The notes below the pieces were generated by a model, which did no database searches, was not told the DNA's origin, and was given only the letters and a program-made list of their open reading frames with translations. The translations under genes were made by a program, and so were the position numbers. A stretch of 64,000 nt of DNA from Massilia atriviolacea (lineage in GTDB: Bacteria; Pseudomonadota; Gammaproteobacteria; Burkholderiales; Burkholderiaceae_D), in contig NZ_RXLQ01000007.1 of NCBI RefSeq assembly GCF_003953935.1, forward strand, positions 124,001 through 188,000. Direction: 5' to 3'. Of the stretch, positions 45,246 through 55,165 are shown in pieces (position 1 is the stretch's first letter; each line of letters starts with the position of its first letter).

Positions 45246-45778
45246 CCGGCCGCCTCGTTGTCCTCGCACAGCAGGTTGAGCAGGCGCAGCTGTTCATGCT
45301 GCATTTCGAGCAACTGCAGCTTGAAGGCATCCATCTTTTCGTGCAGGGCCATGATTTCCAGCTCGGCCTTGAGGTTGATTTCGTAATCGTTACGGGCGTT
45401 GAGGCGGTCGATTTCGCCCTGGCGGTTTTGCGACATCAGGATCACCGGCGCCTGGATCGAGGCCAGCATCGAGAGAAACAGGTTCAGCAGGATGTAGGGA
45501 AAGGGATCGAAGGGCTTGGCGCCGCCGCGCGTGAGCAGGAAGGAATTGAGCACCACCCAGGCCACCAGCACCAGCGCGAACAGCAGAATGAAGGTCCAGG
45601 AGCCGCCGAAGCGGGCCACGGCGTCGGCCGCGCGCTGGCCGAAGGTGGCGTCGTCCTCCGGATCGGGCTGGCTGGGGGTGAGCGCGCGCCGTTCGGCGAT
45701 GTGCCGCGCCACGGTGTCGTCGCTGCGCTTTTGCATTTCCTCGATGTGCGCCAGGTAATCTTTACGGGTGGTCCTCAT
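45242..45778 (-). CDS. DUF1003 membrane protein
   Basis: 178 residues. Two membrane segments (GGSWTFILLFALVLVAWVVLNSFLL and PYILLNLFLSMLASIQAPVILMSQNRQ) surround the conserved FDPFPYILLNLFLS motif of DUF1003. A helical, basic-acidic tail follows. The function is unknown. The gene overlaps the end of the LysR gene on the opposite strand by four bases. Confidence 0.9.
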   Translation of the reverse strand: MRTTRKDYLAHIEEMQKRSDDTVARHIAERRALTPSQPDPEDDATFGQRAADAVARFGGSWTFILLFALVLVAWVVLNSFLLTRGGAKPFDPFPYILLNLFLSMLASIQAPVILMSQNRQGEIDRLNARNDYEINLKAELEIMALHEKMDAFKLQLLEMQHEQLRLLNLLCEDNEAAG

Positions 45779-45921
45779 GGGCTGTTCTTCGCTGATGGTG
45801 CGGACAGGTTGTCTGCTCGATAACAGTGTATCCGCAGATCACTTTTCAGCGCGCACAGATCGCTTGCGTTACCATCGCACTATCCGGGCTGCCATGCCCT
45901 TCAACGACGAGTCGGAGCTCC

Positions 45922-46407
45922 ATGAAATTTGAACATTTGATTGAAATTAACGATCCCTTGAACCCGCTGATCGATGCGCTCACGCGCGAGCAGCTGTGGC
46001 GCGGGCTGGTGCTGTCGGCGGAAATGCCCAAGCTGTTCGTGCCGCACCTGGACGAATGCACGATCGACGAGCGCGACAGCGGCAGTTTCCGGCGCAGCCG
46101 GCGTTTCGGCGAGCTGGTGGTGGTCGACCGCGTGCTGCTCACGCCGCTGCAGGAAGTGCGCTACGAGGTGCCGGAACAGGGCGAGATCGCCGCGTCCAGC
46201 CTGACCGTGACGATCGAAGCGCCGGCCGAGCACACCCTGTTCGTGCGCTTCAGGTACGACGACGGGCACGACGAAGAGACCGACCGGGTCAATGCCATGT
46301 ACGACGAATACAAGAAATCGGCCTACCAGGAGGCCGATATCGACACCATCCGCATCGTGCGCGAGATGGCGGCGGCGGGACGGCTCGATGCCAGTTACCT
46401 GAACTGA
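45922..46407 (+). CDS. DUF1857 / AtaL-like SRPBCC protein
   Basis: About 161 residues: MKFEHLIEINDPLNPLIDALTREQLWRGLVLSAEMPKLFVPHLDECTI is the opening of the DUF1857 (AtaL-like) group of the SRPBCC fold, which binds hydrophobic ligands. The start at 45922 has GGAG upstream; the longer frame to 45826 is not needed. It is monocistronic. Ligand unknown. Confidence 0.87.
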   Translation: MKFEHLIEINDPLNPLIDALTREQLWRGLVLSAEMPKLFVPHLDECTIDERDSGSFRRSRRFGELVVVDRVLLTPLQEVRYEVPEQGEIAASSLTVTIEAPAEHTLFVRFRYDDGHDEETDRVNAMYDEYKKSAYQEADIDTIRIVREMAAAGRLDASYLN

Positions 46408-46433
46408 GGGGCGGGACGCGACGGCCAGGCGCT

Positions 46434-47876
46434 TTATACGCCCGGCGTATTGTCCGGTGCGCTGCTCGCCCTGGGCGCGCCTTTTTCCAGCTCCAGCGCC
46501 AGGTCGCGCAGCGCGGTACGCACGCCCTCCTCGATCACCGGATGGTAGAACGGCATGTCCAGCATCTGCGCCACCGTCAGGCGCGCCTGGCAGGCCCAGG
46601 CCAGCAGGTGGCCCAGGTTTTCCGCGCGCGGCCCGATCATCTCGGCGCCCAGGAAGCGTCCGGTGCCGTACTCGCCATAGACGCGCAGCATGCCGTGGTT
46701 CTGCAGCATCACCCGGCTGCGCCCCTGGTTCTCGAAGGACACCTTGCCGACCGCGAACTTCGGTTTGCCTTGCGCGCACAATTCCCTGTAGGTCTCGCCC
46801 AGGGTCGCGATCTGCGGCTCGGTGAAGGCGATCGTCAGCGGCGTGCGGCGCAGGCCGGGGCGCACGTCGGGGTAGCGGCCGGCATTCTCGCCCGCGATCT
46901 TGCCGTGGTCGGCCGCTTCCGGCAGCACCGGGCGCTCGTTGTTGGCGTCGCCCGCGATGAAGATGTGGCTGGTGCCGCACTGCATGGTGCTGGCATCGAA
47001 CAGCGGAATGCCGCGCTCGTCCAGTTCCAGGCCCGCATGCTCGATGCCGATCCGGTCGACATTCGGCGTGCGCCCGGCCGCCACCAGCACGTAGGCGTAG
47101 CGGTCGGTACGTTCGGCGCCGGCGGCATCGCGCGTGGTCAGCACCACTTCCTCGTTCTCCTGGCGGGCGCCGACGATCAATTGCTGGAAGCGCAGGTCGA
47201 GTTCGCGTCCCAGGGCCTTGCCGGCCACGTGCAGCACCTCCGGATCGCTCAGCTGGGCCACGCTGCCGCCGCGCGCGAACACGCTCACGCGCACGCCCAG
47301 GCGATGCAGGGCCTGGCCCAGCTCCAGGCCGATCACGCCGGTGCCGATCACCGCGACCGATGCCGGCAGGTCGGTCCAGTCGAACACGGCGTCGCTGACG
47401 ATGACGCGCTCGCCCACGTCCTTGAGCTGGGGCAGCATGACCGGGGTGGAACCGCTGGCGATGACCACGCGCGCCGCCTCGATGGCGGTATGCTGGTCGA
47501 CTTGCAGCGACTGCGGACCGGTGAAGCGGGCGTGGCCGCGCAGCTTGTCCTGGTCCGGAATATTGTCGACGCTCTCGAGCACGAAGCCGACGAAACGGTC
47601 GCGTTCGCTGCGCACGCGCGCCATGACCGCCTTGCCGTCGATGCGCACCGGCCCCGGATGGACGCCGAAGGCGGGCGCCAGCGCCAGCATATGGGCCGCC
47701 TCGCTGGCGGCGATCAGCAATTTGCTGGGCATGCAGCCGACGCGGGCGCAGGTGGTGCCGTAGGGGCCGCTTTCGATGACGACGGCGGTTTTCCCCTGGG
47801 CGCGGGCGGCGCGGTAGGCCGCGAGGCCGGCGGTGCCGGTGCCGATGATGGCGACGTCGACGTGTAACTTGTTCAT
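46434..47876 (-). CDS. Dihydrolipoyl dehydrogenase-family flavoprotein (pyridine nucleotide-disulfide oxidoreductase)
   Basis: 480 residues. FAD-binding VAIIGTGTAGLAAYRAAR opens the protein, and the redox pair is CARVGC, a CxxxxC near residues 43-48. The second nucleotide site is VAVIGTGVIGLELGQAL; ATGs and the FAD site IFIAGDANN follow. The C-terminal interface motif is FYHPVIEEG in place of the usual HPTxSE. It reduces a disulfide or lipoyl-like substrate with NAD(P)H, or acts as a soluble transhydrogenase-like enzyme; the true partner is unclear because no 2-oxoacid dehydrogenase genes are nearby. Confidence 0.86.
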   Translation of the reverse strand: MNKLHVDVAIIGTGTAGLAAYRAARAQGKTAVVIESGPYGTTCARVGCMPSKLLIAASEAAHMLALAPAFGVHPGPVRIDGKAVMARVRSERDRFVGFVLESVDNIPDQDKLRGHARFTGPQSLQVDQHTAIEAARVVIASGSTPVMLPQLKDVGERVIVSDAVFDWTDLPASVAVIGTGVIGLELGQALHRLGVRVSVFARGGSVAQLSDPEVLHVAGKALGRELDLRFQQLIVGARQENEEVVLTTRDAAGAERTDRYAYVLVAAGRTPNVDRIGIEHAGLELDERGIPLFDASTMQCGTSHIFIAGDANNERPVLPEAADHGKIAGENAGRYPDVRPGLRRTPLTIAFTEPQIATLGETYRELCAQGKPKFAVGKVSFENQGRSRVMLQNHGMLRVYGEYGTGRFLGAEMIGPRAENLGHLLAWACQARLTVAQMLDMPFYHPVIEEGVRTALRDLALELEKGAPRASSAPDNTPGV

Positions 47877-48058
47877 GGCGGACTCTTTTTCAACTGGACG
47901 TACAAAGGATGCGGGCGGGTGCCGTTTTCAGGCGTCAACGATACGCCAATTTTCGGTTTTCCGTGGTGCGCGGCGCTTGCCCGGCCGTTGCGCGTTGGCA
48001 TCAAGGGCTGAAGCGTATTAGTATTGCTAATCGAATTCACCATGGATAAGCGTTTCTG

Positions 48059-48958
48059 ATGAACAATCTCGACTATCGCGGCCTGGCCGTGCTCGACGCG
48101 GTGGCGGCGAGCGGCAGTTTCGACAAGGCGGCGCTGCTGCTGGGCATCAGCCAGTCGGCCGTCTCGCAGCGCATCAAGGCGCTGGAAGACAGCTGCGGGC
48201 GCCTGCTGGTGGTGCGCGGCGCGCCCTCGGTGCCGACCGGGCTGGGGCAGCGGCTGGTGGTGCATTTCCGCCATGTCAAGCTGATGGAAGCGGCGCTCGA
48301 CATCGACCTCGGGCGCGACGCCAGCCTGCCCGCGCTGGCGCTGGCGCTCGACGCCGACAGTCTCGCGACCTGGTTTGCGCAAGCGCTGCCGGCGTTGCTG
48401 GCGCCGCCGCGCTGCCAGTTCGACATCGCCCTGGCCGACGGCGAGCGTGCCCTGCGGCTGGTGCGCGAAGGCGCGGCGTTCGCCTGCGTGGCCGAGGGCG
48501 ATGGCGCGGGCGACGCGGCGGTCGGCACCACTGCCACGCCGCTGGGACTGTTGCGCTACACCTGCGTGGCCACGCCCGCGTTCGCGGGGCACTGGTTCGG
48601 CGACGGCTGGCTGGCCGAGGCGGTGGCGCTGGCGCCGGCGGTGGTCAGCGAGCGCAAGCAGCTGGCGCGCTTCGTGGCGCAGGAATTCGGCGCCGAGCTG
48701 GCCTTCCCGCACCACACCATGCCGGTCTCGGCGGCGCTGGACAACTGCATCCTGCACGGCGTGGCGTACGGCCTGATGCCCGAACTGAGCGCGCTGAGCC
48801 GGATTGCGGCGGGCCAGCTGATCGATCTGGCGCCGGGGCGGAGCTGGAGCACGGAATTATGGTGGCACGCCTGGAACATCGACACCCCCTTCACCCGCGC
48901 CCTGACCGAGCACATCGTCACCAGCGCGCGCCGCTACCTGCCCCAAAAAATTTCCTAA
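48059..48958 (+). CDS. argP: ArgP-type LysR regulator
   Basis: 299 residues. It starts MNNLDYRGLAVLDAVAASGSFDKAALLLGISQSAVSQRIKALED, the ArgP/IciA form of the LysR helix-turn-helix, and the ligand domain includes ERKQLARFVAQEFG and SAALDNCILHGVAYGLMP. ArgP regulators sense lysine and arginine and usually control the exporter argO (lysE). Here the divergent neighbour is the flavoprotein gene rather than an exporter, so the regulon is unclear. Confidence 0.85.
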   Translation: MNNLDYRGLAVLDAVAASGSFDKAALLLGISQSAVSQRIKALEDSCGRLLVVRGAPSVPTGLGQRLVVHFRHVKLMEAALDIDLGRDASLPALALALDADSLATWFAQALPALLAPPRCQFDIALADGERALRLVREGAAFACVAEGDGAGDAAVGTTATPLGLLRYTCVATPAFAGHWFGDGWLAEAVALAPAVVSERKQLARFVAQEFGAELAFPHHTMPVSAALDNCILHGVAYGLMPELSALSRIAAGQLIDLAPGRSWSTELWWHAWNIDTPFTRALTEHIVTSARRYLPQKIS

Positions 48959-49013
48959 CCGGGTCAGCGCTCCGATCAGCAACGCCTTCACCATTTCCCC
49001 GGCAAACACCTAC

Positions 49014-49193
49014 AACCGGGGTCAGAGCTTTAACTTGCAACTAGTTGCTCAACTAAGCTGAGAAATGGAAGCGGGGAAGGATTCGGCGCAAAACGGTCGA
49101 ATTATGTGCGTTTATTCGACAAAAAAGTTGTAATAAACAGACAAAACGCGGTCGCCAACATTTTTGTTGCACTATAAAGCTCTGACCCCGGTT
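49014..49193. mobile_element. 180-bp non-coding element with 19-bp perfect terminal inverted repeats
   Basis: The ends are AACCGGGGTCAGAGCTTTA (49014-49032) and its exact complement (49175-49193). The interior is AT-richer than the flanks and has no open frame. The GGGGTCAGAG core resembles ends seen around REP-associated (RAYT) elements in many proteobacteria, so it may be a small non-autonomous element. No target duplication was found. Confidence 0.6.
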
Positions 49194-49198
49194 CGGGC

Positions 49199-51220
49199 TC
49201 AGATGTCGAGGGGGTCGACTTCGAGCGACCATTTGACGCGGCTTTTCATGGCGCGCAACAGCGCCAGCCATTCTTTCAAAAACCCTTGCAGCGCCGGCCG
49301 CGAGGGGCTTTCGACCAGCAGCTGCGCCCGGTCGACGTTGTGCACCCGCGTCATCGTCATCGGAATCGGGTCGTTCAGGGTGATGCCGTCGAATGCCAGC
49401 GCGTCGCGCGCGTTCTCCAAAAAGCCGATCGCCGTTTCCAGCTCCGGCGCTTCGGCCCGCAACAGCGCCTGGTACAGGTAGGGCGGCAGCGCCGCCTGGC
49501 GCCGCTCTTCCAGCAAATCGCTGGCAAACCGGTCGTAGTCGTGGTTGACCACCGCCGTGTACAGCGGATGGCTGGCATAGCGCGTCTGGATCAGCACTTC
49601 GCTCACGCTGCCTCCCTCGCTGCGCGCCGCCCGCCCCGCCCGCCCCGCCACCTGCATCAGCTGCGCGAACAGGCGCTCGCTGGCGCGGTAATCCTGCGAG
49701 AACAAGGCGGTATCGGGATTGAGGATCCCCACCAGCGTCAGTTTCTTGAAGTCGTGCCCCTTGGCGACCATCTGGGTGCCGATCAGGATATCGACTTCGC
49801 CCCGGTGCACGGTGTCGAACGCGGCCTGCGCACTGCCCTTGAGGCGCGTCGAATCGGCGTCGATCCGCAAGATGCGCGCCTGCGGAAAGACCTGCTGCAA
49901 GCCTTCTTCGACGCGCTGGGTGCCGCGCCCGAGCGGCTGCAGGTCGACGTTGCCGCAGGTCGGACAGTGGCGCGGAATGCGCAGCTCCAGGCTGCAGTGG
50001 TGGCAGCGCAGCCGGTGTTCGGGCTTGTGCAGCACCATGAACGAGGTGCAGCGGGTGCAGTTGCTGATCCAGCCGCACGATTCGCAGCAGATCACGGGCG
50101 CGTAGCCGCGCCGGTTCAGGAACAGCAGCGATTGTTCGCCGCGTTCCAGACGCTGGCGCAGCGCCGCCATCAGGTGGGAGGTGATCCCGTCGACCGGTTT
50201 GTCGCGCTCCATGTCGAGCAGCTTCACGCGCGGCAGCACCGCGTCCTTGACGGCGCGCTCGCGCAGTTCGAGCTTGCGATAGCGCCCGGAGCCGGCGTGG
50301 TGCCAGCTCTCCAGCGAGGGCGTGGCCGATCCGAGCACGATCGGAATCTTGAGCTGGCGCGCGCGCCACACGGCCAGGTCGCGCGCCGAGTAGCGCAGCC
50401 CTTCCTGCTGTTTGTAGGAGGGGTCGTGCTCTTCGTCGATGACGATCAGTTTCAGCTGCGGCAGCGAGGCCAGGATCGCCAGGCGCGTGCCGAGGACGAT
50501 GCGGGCCTGCCCCTGGTGCGCGGCCAGCCAGTGCAGCATGCGCTCGCCCTCCGACAGGCTGCTGTGCAGGGTGGCCAGCATCACGCCGGGAAAACGCGCG
50601 CGGATGTTCCCCTCCAGCTGCGGGGTGAGGTTGATCTCGGGGACCAGGATCAGGATCTGGCCGCCCTCTTCGCGCGCCAGCACCTGGGCGCAGGCCTGCA
50701 GATAGACTTCGGTCTTGCCGCTGCCGGTCACGCCGTACAGCAGGAGCGGGGTATAGCCGCGGGCCCCGCCGATGGCGTCCGCCGCCTGCCGCTGCGCGCC
50801 GTTCAGGACCGGCATGTCGAACGGCGTGTGGTCATGCGCGGGCGCTGTCTTGCCCAGTTTTTTCAGCGCGCGGTCGAGCGCCACGGTGGTCAGCACGCGC
50901 AGGTTCTTGGGCAGCCCCGGCAGGGCGACTTCGCCGAGCGGGCGCTGGTAGTAGTCGGCGGCAAAGGCGGCCAGCGCGATCCATTGCGGCGACAGCGCCG
51001 ATAGCTGGCTGCGCACGGCCAGCGCATCTTTGAGCTTGTCGGCCGGGACCTCGGTGTCGTGTTTGATGGCGACGATGAGCCCGACTACCTCGCGCCGGCC
51101 GAAGCTGACCAGCGCCAGCTGGCCCACCAGCGGCTCCTCGCCCGGCGCGCACGGCCAGCGGTAATCGAAGCAGCTGGTGAGCGGCGTGTCGAGCGCGATG
51201 TGGAGGATGCAGTACGCCAT
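49199..51220 (-). CDS. priA: Primosomal protein N' (PriA helicase)
   Basis: 673 residues. Helicase motifs: Walker A GVTGSGKTEVY near residue 160, LVPEINLTPQL, DEEHD near 265, GSATPSLES, and the C-terminal DADSTR, GTQMVAKGHDF, AGRAGR. The zinc cluster includes CCESCGWISNCTRC and CPTCGN. It restarts replication away from oriC. The gene abuts the 739-base gap with DnaA boxes before hemE. Confidence 0.96.
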   Translation of the reverse strand: MAYCILHIALDTPLTSCFDYRWPCAPGEEPLVGQLALVSFGRREVVGLIVAIKHDTEVPADKLKDALAVRSQLSALSPQWIALAAFAADYYQRPLGEVALPGLPKNLRVLTTVALDRALKKLGKTAPAHDHTPFDMPVLNGAQRQAADAIGGARGYTPLLLYGVTGSGKTEVYLQACAQVLAREEGGQILILVPEINLTPQLEGNIRARFPGVMLATLHSSLSEGERMLHWLAAHQGQARIVLGTRLAILASLPQLKLIVIDEEHDPSYKQQEGLRYSARDLAVWRARQLKIPIVLGSATPSLESWHHAGSGRYRKLELRERAVKDAVLPRVKLLDMERDKPVDGITSHLMAALRQRLERGEQSLLFLNRRGYAPVICCESCGWISNCTRCTSFMVLHKPEHRLRCHHCSLELRIPRHCPTCGNVDLQPLGRGTQRVEEGLQQVFPQARILRIDADSTRLKGSAQAAFDTVHRGEVDILIGTQMVAKGHDFKKLTLVGILNPDTALFSQDYRASERLFAQLMQVAGRAGRAARSEGGSVSEVLIQTRYASHPLYTAVVNHDYDRFASDLLEERRQAALPPYLYQALLRAEAPELETAIGFLENARDALAFDGITLNDPIPMTMTRVHNVDRAQLLVESPSRPALQGFLKEWLALLRAMKSRVKWSLEVDPLDI

Positions 51221-51959
51221 CTGGGTCGTGTCGGTCAGGGTGGTGGAAGGTCGGAAAGCCCGTCCTCATGGATGTCCAGGACATCCTTTAAAGCGGCCTC
51301 AGCTTGTGGACAACTTTGTGGACAAACAATTTGTGCGAGGCCAAAAGCTTTGTGCTTGCACAATAGATGAGCCTTACAACCGAAAATCAAAGAAATTTAA
51401 TCCTTCAGAATCAATCACTTGGAAAAATCTTCAGAGGAAGCCCGAAAAACCATGTTTTACCGCCGTTCTGTGCATAAGTGAGGCGCGATGCACCGACAAT
51501 GTAGTCGGACTGGCTGCCTGCGCCTGTGTAGCCATCCTGCCGTACGGCATGATTGGCTGATCCGCAGGACACCCCTTGGCGCCTGCGCCGACACAGTCGG
51601 CGGCCATCATGCATCGCAGCAAATCCTCAAGTAAAACCTTAACAATGACGCTAAGTCGCGGTAAACGCGGGACTTTTCATTTTTATCCACACTGCCTGTT
51701 GATAACTTTGTGGACAATGCTGGAAAATCGCCGTTTTCCCTCTGTACCTTGTCCACATTTTCACCGGCCGGCTGGACAGCAAAATTTTATAAACGCTTTA
51801 AAATCAAGCACTTGCAATTTAAAGAAACTTTTCCTTGGCGCCTGATTTTTAATCAGCGATGTCCAGGAAAATTGTGAATAAGTGGGATATTGTCATTCAG
51901 AAAACGTCTACCGCGGTGCAGCGGCGCCACCGTGTCGCGGTGGCGCCGCTGTAGCCAGA
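51221..51959. other. Candidate replication origin (oriC) between priA and hemE
   Basis: A 739-base gap with no gene. Three exact TTATNCACA DnaA boxes occur at 51469-51477 (minus), 51683-51691 (plus) and 51873-51881 (minus), and four TTGTCCACA forms at 51305-51313, 51317-51325, 51709-51717 (minus) and 51749-51757 (plus). AT-rich stretches lie at about 51385-51460 and 51780-51850. Gene direction flips close by: mainly minus to the left, plus from 53.2 kb. This is what a chromosomal origin would look like; dnaA itself is not in the window. Confidence 0.6.
51920..51950 (-). terminator. Probable hairpin terminator of hemE
   Basis: A 13-bp perfect stem AGCGGCGCCACCG / CGGTGGCGCCGCT with a TGTCG loop, ten bases beyond the hemE stop. 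There is no T run, so it may be a weak terminator or just a strong stem. Confidence 0.5.
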
Positions 51960-53045
51960 CTACAGGCCGGCGCGTTGCTGGCGGCTGAAGCTGTGGACCG
52001 CCTCGACCATGGCGCTGACCGACTCGGGCGGGGTAAATTGCGAGATGCCATGCCCCAGGTTGAACACGTGACCTGAGCCGTCGGACGGCTTGCCGTAGCT
52101 GCTCAAGGTACGCTCGACCTCGGCGCGGATCTGCTCCGGGCTGGCGAACAGGATCGCCGGGTCCAGGTTGCCCTGCAGGGCGACCTTGTGGCCGACCAGC
52201 GCGCGCGCGCGGCCCAGGTTGACGGTCCAGTCCAGGCCGACCGCATCGGCGCCGATGTCGGCGATCTGGTCCAGCCACAGGCCGCCGCCCTTGGTAAATA
52301 CCACCGCCGGGATGCGCACGCCGTCTTTTTCGCGTTTCAGCTGGCTGACCACCTGCTGCATGTACTGCAGCGAGAAGGCCTGGTAGGCGCCGTCGGCCAG
52401 CGCGCCGCCCCAGGAATCGAAGATCATCACGGCCTGCGCGCCGGCGTCGATCTGGGCGTTCAGGTAGGCCGCCACCGCGCTGGCGTTGGTCGACAGGATG
52501 TGGTGCATCAGGTCGGGGCGGTTGTACAGCATCTTCTTGATGGTGTGGAATTCCTTGGAGCCGCCGCCTTCGACCATGTAGCAGGCCAGGGTCCAGGGGC
52601 TGCCGGAAAAGCCGATCAGCGGCACCCGGCCATTGAGGGCGCCGCGAATCTGGGTGACCGCCTTGAAGACGTAGTCGAGCGAGTCCAGGTCGGGCGCGCG
52701 CAGGGCCATGACATCGGCTTCGGTGCGCAGCGGACGCTCGAACTTGGGGCCTTCGCCGTCGACGAAGTACAGGCCCAGGCCCATCGCGTCGGGCACGGTG
52801 AGGATGTCCGAGAACAGGATCGAGGCATCCAGCGGGTAGCGGTCGATCGGCTGCAGGGTCACTTCGGTGGCGTAGTCGGGATTCTTGGCCAGGCCCAGGA
52901 AGGAGCCGGCCCGCTCGCGCGTGGCGCGGTATTCCGGCAGGTAGCGGCCAGCCTGACGCATCAGCCACACAGGGGTGTAATCGGTCGGTTGGCGCAGCAG
53001 CGCGCGCAGGAATGTGTCGTTCTGGAGCGGGGCGAATTGGGGCAT
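51960..53045 (-). CDS. hemE: Uroporphyrinogen decarboxylase
   Basis: 361 residues, full length. Conserved opening [16 protein letters not shown], active-site Asp in [33 protein letters not shown], and [13 protein letters not shown] at the end. It removes four carboxyl groups from uroporphyrinogen III to make coproporphyrinogen III in haem synthesis. It lies to the right of the DnaA-box gap and is divergent from the peptidase gene. Confidence 0.97.
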   Translation of the reverse strand: MPQFAPLQNDTFLRALLRQPTDYTPVWLMRQAGRYLPEYRATRERAGSFLGLAKNPDYATEVTLQPIDRYPLDASILFSDILTVPDAMGLGLYFVDGEGPKFERPLRTEADVMALRAPDLDSLDYVFKAVTQIRGALNGRVPLIGFSGSPWTLACYMVEGGGSKEFHTIKKMLYNRPDLMHHILSTNASAVAAYLNAQIDAGAQAVMIFDSWGGALADGAYQAFSLQYMQQVVSQLKREKDGVRIPAVVFTKGGGLWLDQIADIGADAVGLDWTVNLGRARALVGHKVALQGNLDPAILFASPEQIRAEVERTLSSYGKPSDGSGHVFNLGHGISQFTPPESVSAMVEAVHSFSRQQRAGL

Positions 53046-53176
53046 GGGGGAACCGTCGAAAGCTTGGAGAAAGGCGCTATTATCGCATTCTCCCGCCGCG
53101 CGCCGCGCGAGCGCATTTGCACGGGCGCGGGGTATTAACTATCATGCCATACCGCCCCCAACCGAGTAGAACCCCC

Positions 53177-55165
53177 ATGACAGCTTCGACCAGCCAACAG
53201 AACGCCGCTTTCGGCCTCTGGCCCTCCCCCATCAGCGCCGCCGTCGTGGCCGCCGGCGCCACTCCGCTGTCGCAGCCGCAGGCCGACGGCCAGGATGCTT
53301 ACTGGCTGGCCGGGCGCGCCAGCGAAGGCGGGCGCACCACCCTGCTGCGCCAGCGCGGGGCGGAACTGGTCGAACTGACCCCGGCCCCGTTCAATGTGCG
53401 CAGCCGCGTGCACGAATACGGGGGCGGCGCCTACCTGGTGGCGGCGGGCACGGTGTACTTCTCGCACTTTGCCGACAACCGTATTTACACGATCGCCGCC
53501 GGCGCGGCGCCGCAGGCGCTTACCGAGCCTGGCAGCGCGCGCTACGCCGACTTTGCGCACGATGCGGCGCGCAATCGCCTGCTGGCGGTGCGCGAGGACC
53601 ATGCGGGCGGCAGCGCTGCATCGGACCGGCAACCGGTCAACACCCTGTGCGCGATCGGCGCCGACGGCAGCGAAACCATCCTGGCGCGGGGCAGCGACTT
53701 TTACGCCGCCCCGCGCCTGTCGCCGGACGGGCGCTCGCTGGCCTGGCTGAGCTGGGACCATCCGCGCATGCCGTGGCAGGGCACCGAACTGTGGCTGGCA
53801 CAGGTGAACGCGGACGGCTCGCTGGCCGCGCCTACCCTGGTCGCGGGCGGCCCCGAAGAAGCGATCTGCCAGCCCGAGTGGTCGCCGGCCGGGGTGCTGC
53901 ACTTCGTGTCGGACCGCAGCGGGTGGTGGAACCTGTACCGCCTGGCGGGCGCCAGCGTGCAGCCGCTGTGCGAGCGCGCCGCCGAATTCGGCTCGCCCCA
54001 CTGGACCTTCGCAGTGTCGATGTACGGCTTCAGCAGCAACAAGGACAGCGACGGCGAGATCGTCTGCACCTATATCGAAAACGGCGTGAGCCGCCTGGCC
54101 CGGCTCTCGCCCGACAGCGGCAAGCTGGCCCCGATCGCCAATCCGTACCAGGAAATCCGCGAGCTGCGCGTCGGCGGCGGCGTGGCCCTGATCCTGGGCG
54201 GCTCGCCCACCATCCCGCTGGAGCTGGCGCGCTTCGAGCTGGCCAGCGCCACGCCCCAGGTGCTGGCGCGCTCGATCGCCGAGCTGCCTGCGGACGGCTA
54301 CCTGTCGGTCCCGGAAAGCATCACCTACGCCAGCGGCGCCAATGGCCAGCGCAGCGCGCACGCGTTCTACTACCCGCCGTGCAATGCCGACGTCACGCCC
54401 GATCCTGCGGCCCGGCCGCCCCTGATGGTAATCAGCCATGGCGGGCCGACCGGGATGGCGACCAATACGCTCAAGCTGGCCACGCAGTACTGGACCAGCC
54501 GCGGCTTCGCGGTGCTGGACGTGAACTACGGCGGCAGCAGCGGCTTCGGACGCGCCTACCGCGATGCGCTCAAGGGCCAGTGGGGCGTGGTCGACGTCGA
54601 CGATTGCGTGGCCGGCGCGCGCTACCTGGCCACGCGCGGCGTGGTCGATCCGGAACGCCTGGTGATCCGCGGCGGCAGCGCCGGCGGCCTGACCACCCTG
54701 TGCGCGCTCACCTTCCACGATGTGTTCAAGGCCGGCGCCAGCTACTATGGGGTGTCGGACCTGAAGGGCCTGGACGACGACTCGCACAAGTTCGAATCGC
54801 ACTACAACGAATACCTGATCGCGCCGAAGCCGGAATCGGACACCCTGTACCTGCTGCGCTCACCGATCAACCACGCCGACAGGCTGACGCGCCCGATGAT
54901 TTTCTTCCAGGGCCTGGACGACAAGGTCGTGCCGCCGCAGCAGTCGGAAGTCATGGTCGCGGCACTGCGCGCGGCCGGCGTGCCGGTGGCGTACATGACG
55001 CTCGAAGGTGAAGGCCACGGCTTCCGCAAGGCCGACAGCATCGTGCGCACGCTGGAAGCGGAGCTGTATTTCTACCTGCGCATCTTTGGCTTGACCACGC
55101 CGGCCCAGGCGGCGGTGGTAGCGATCGAGAACCTGCCTGTCGTTGCACCAACCGGCAAGGCATGA
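53177..55165 (+). CDS. S9 family serine peptidase (dipeptidyl aminopeptidase / acylaminoacyl-peptidase type)
   Basis: About 662 residues. Beta-propeller N-terminal half, then an alpha/beta hydrolase with Ser in GGSAGG (about 501), Asp in GLDDKVVPP (about 582) and His in GEGHGF (about 614). LMVISHGGPTGMATN and LDVNYGGSSGFGRAYR are typical of this S9 group. No signal peptide, so probably cytoplasmic. ATG at 53177 is preferred. Its stop overlaps the start of the SNF2 gene (ATGA), so the two are translationally coupled. Confidence 0.88.
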   Translation: MTASTSQQNAAFGLWPSPISAAVVAAGATPLSQPQADGQDAYWLAGRASEGGRTTLLRQRGAELVELTPAPFNVRSRVHEYGGGAYLVAAGTVYFSHFADNRIYTIAAGAAPQALTEPGSARYADFAHDAARNRLLAVREDHAGGSAASDRQPVNTLCAIGADGSETILARGSDFYAAPRLSPDGRSLAWLSWDHPRMPWQGTELWLAQVNADGSLAAPTLVAGGPEEAICQPEWSPAGVLHFVSDRSGWWNLYRLAGASVQPLCERAAEFGSPHWTFAVSMYGFSSNKDSDGEIVCTYIENGVSRLARLSPDSGKLAPIANPYQEIRELRVGGGVALILGGSPTIPLELARFELASATPQVLARSIAELPADGYLSVPESITYASGANGQRSAHAFYYPPCNADVTPDPAARPPLMVISHGGPTGMATNTLKLATQYWTSRGFAVLDVNYGGSSGFGRAYRDALKGQWGVVDVDDCVAGARYLATRGVVDPERLVIRGGSAGGLTTLCALTFHDVFKAGASYYGVSDLKGLDDDSHKFESHYNEYLIAPKPESDTLYLLRSPINHADRLTRPMIFFQGLDDKVVPPQQSEVMVAALRAAGVPVAYMTLEGEGHGFRKADSIVRTLEAELYFYLRIFGLTTPAQAAVVAIENLPVVAPTGKA

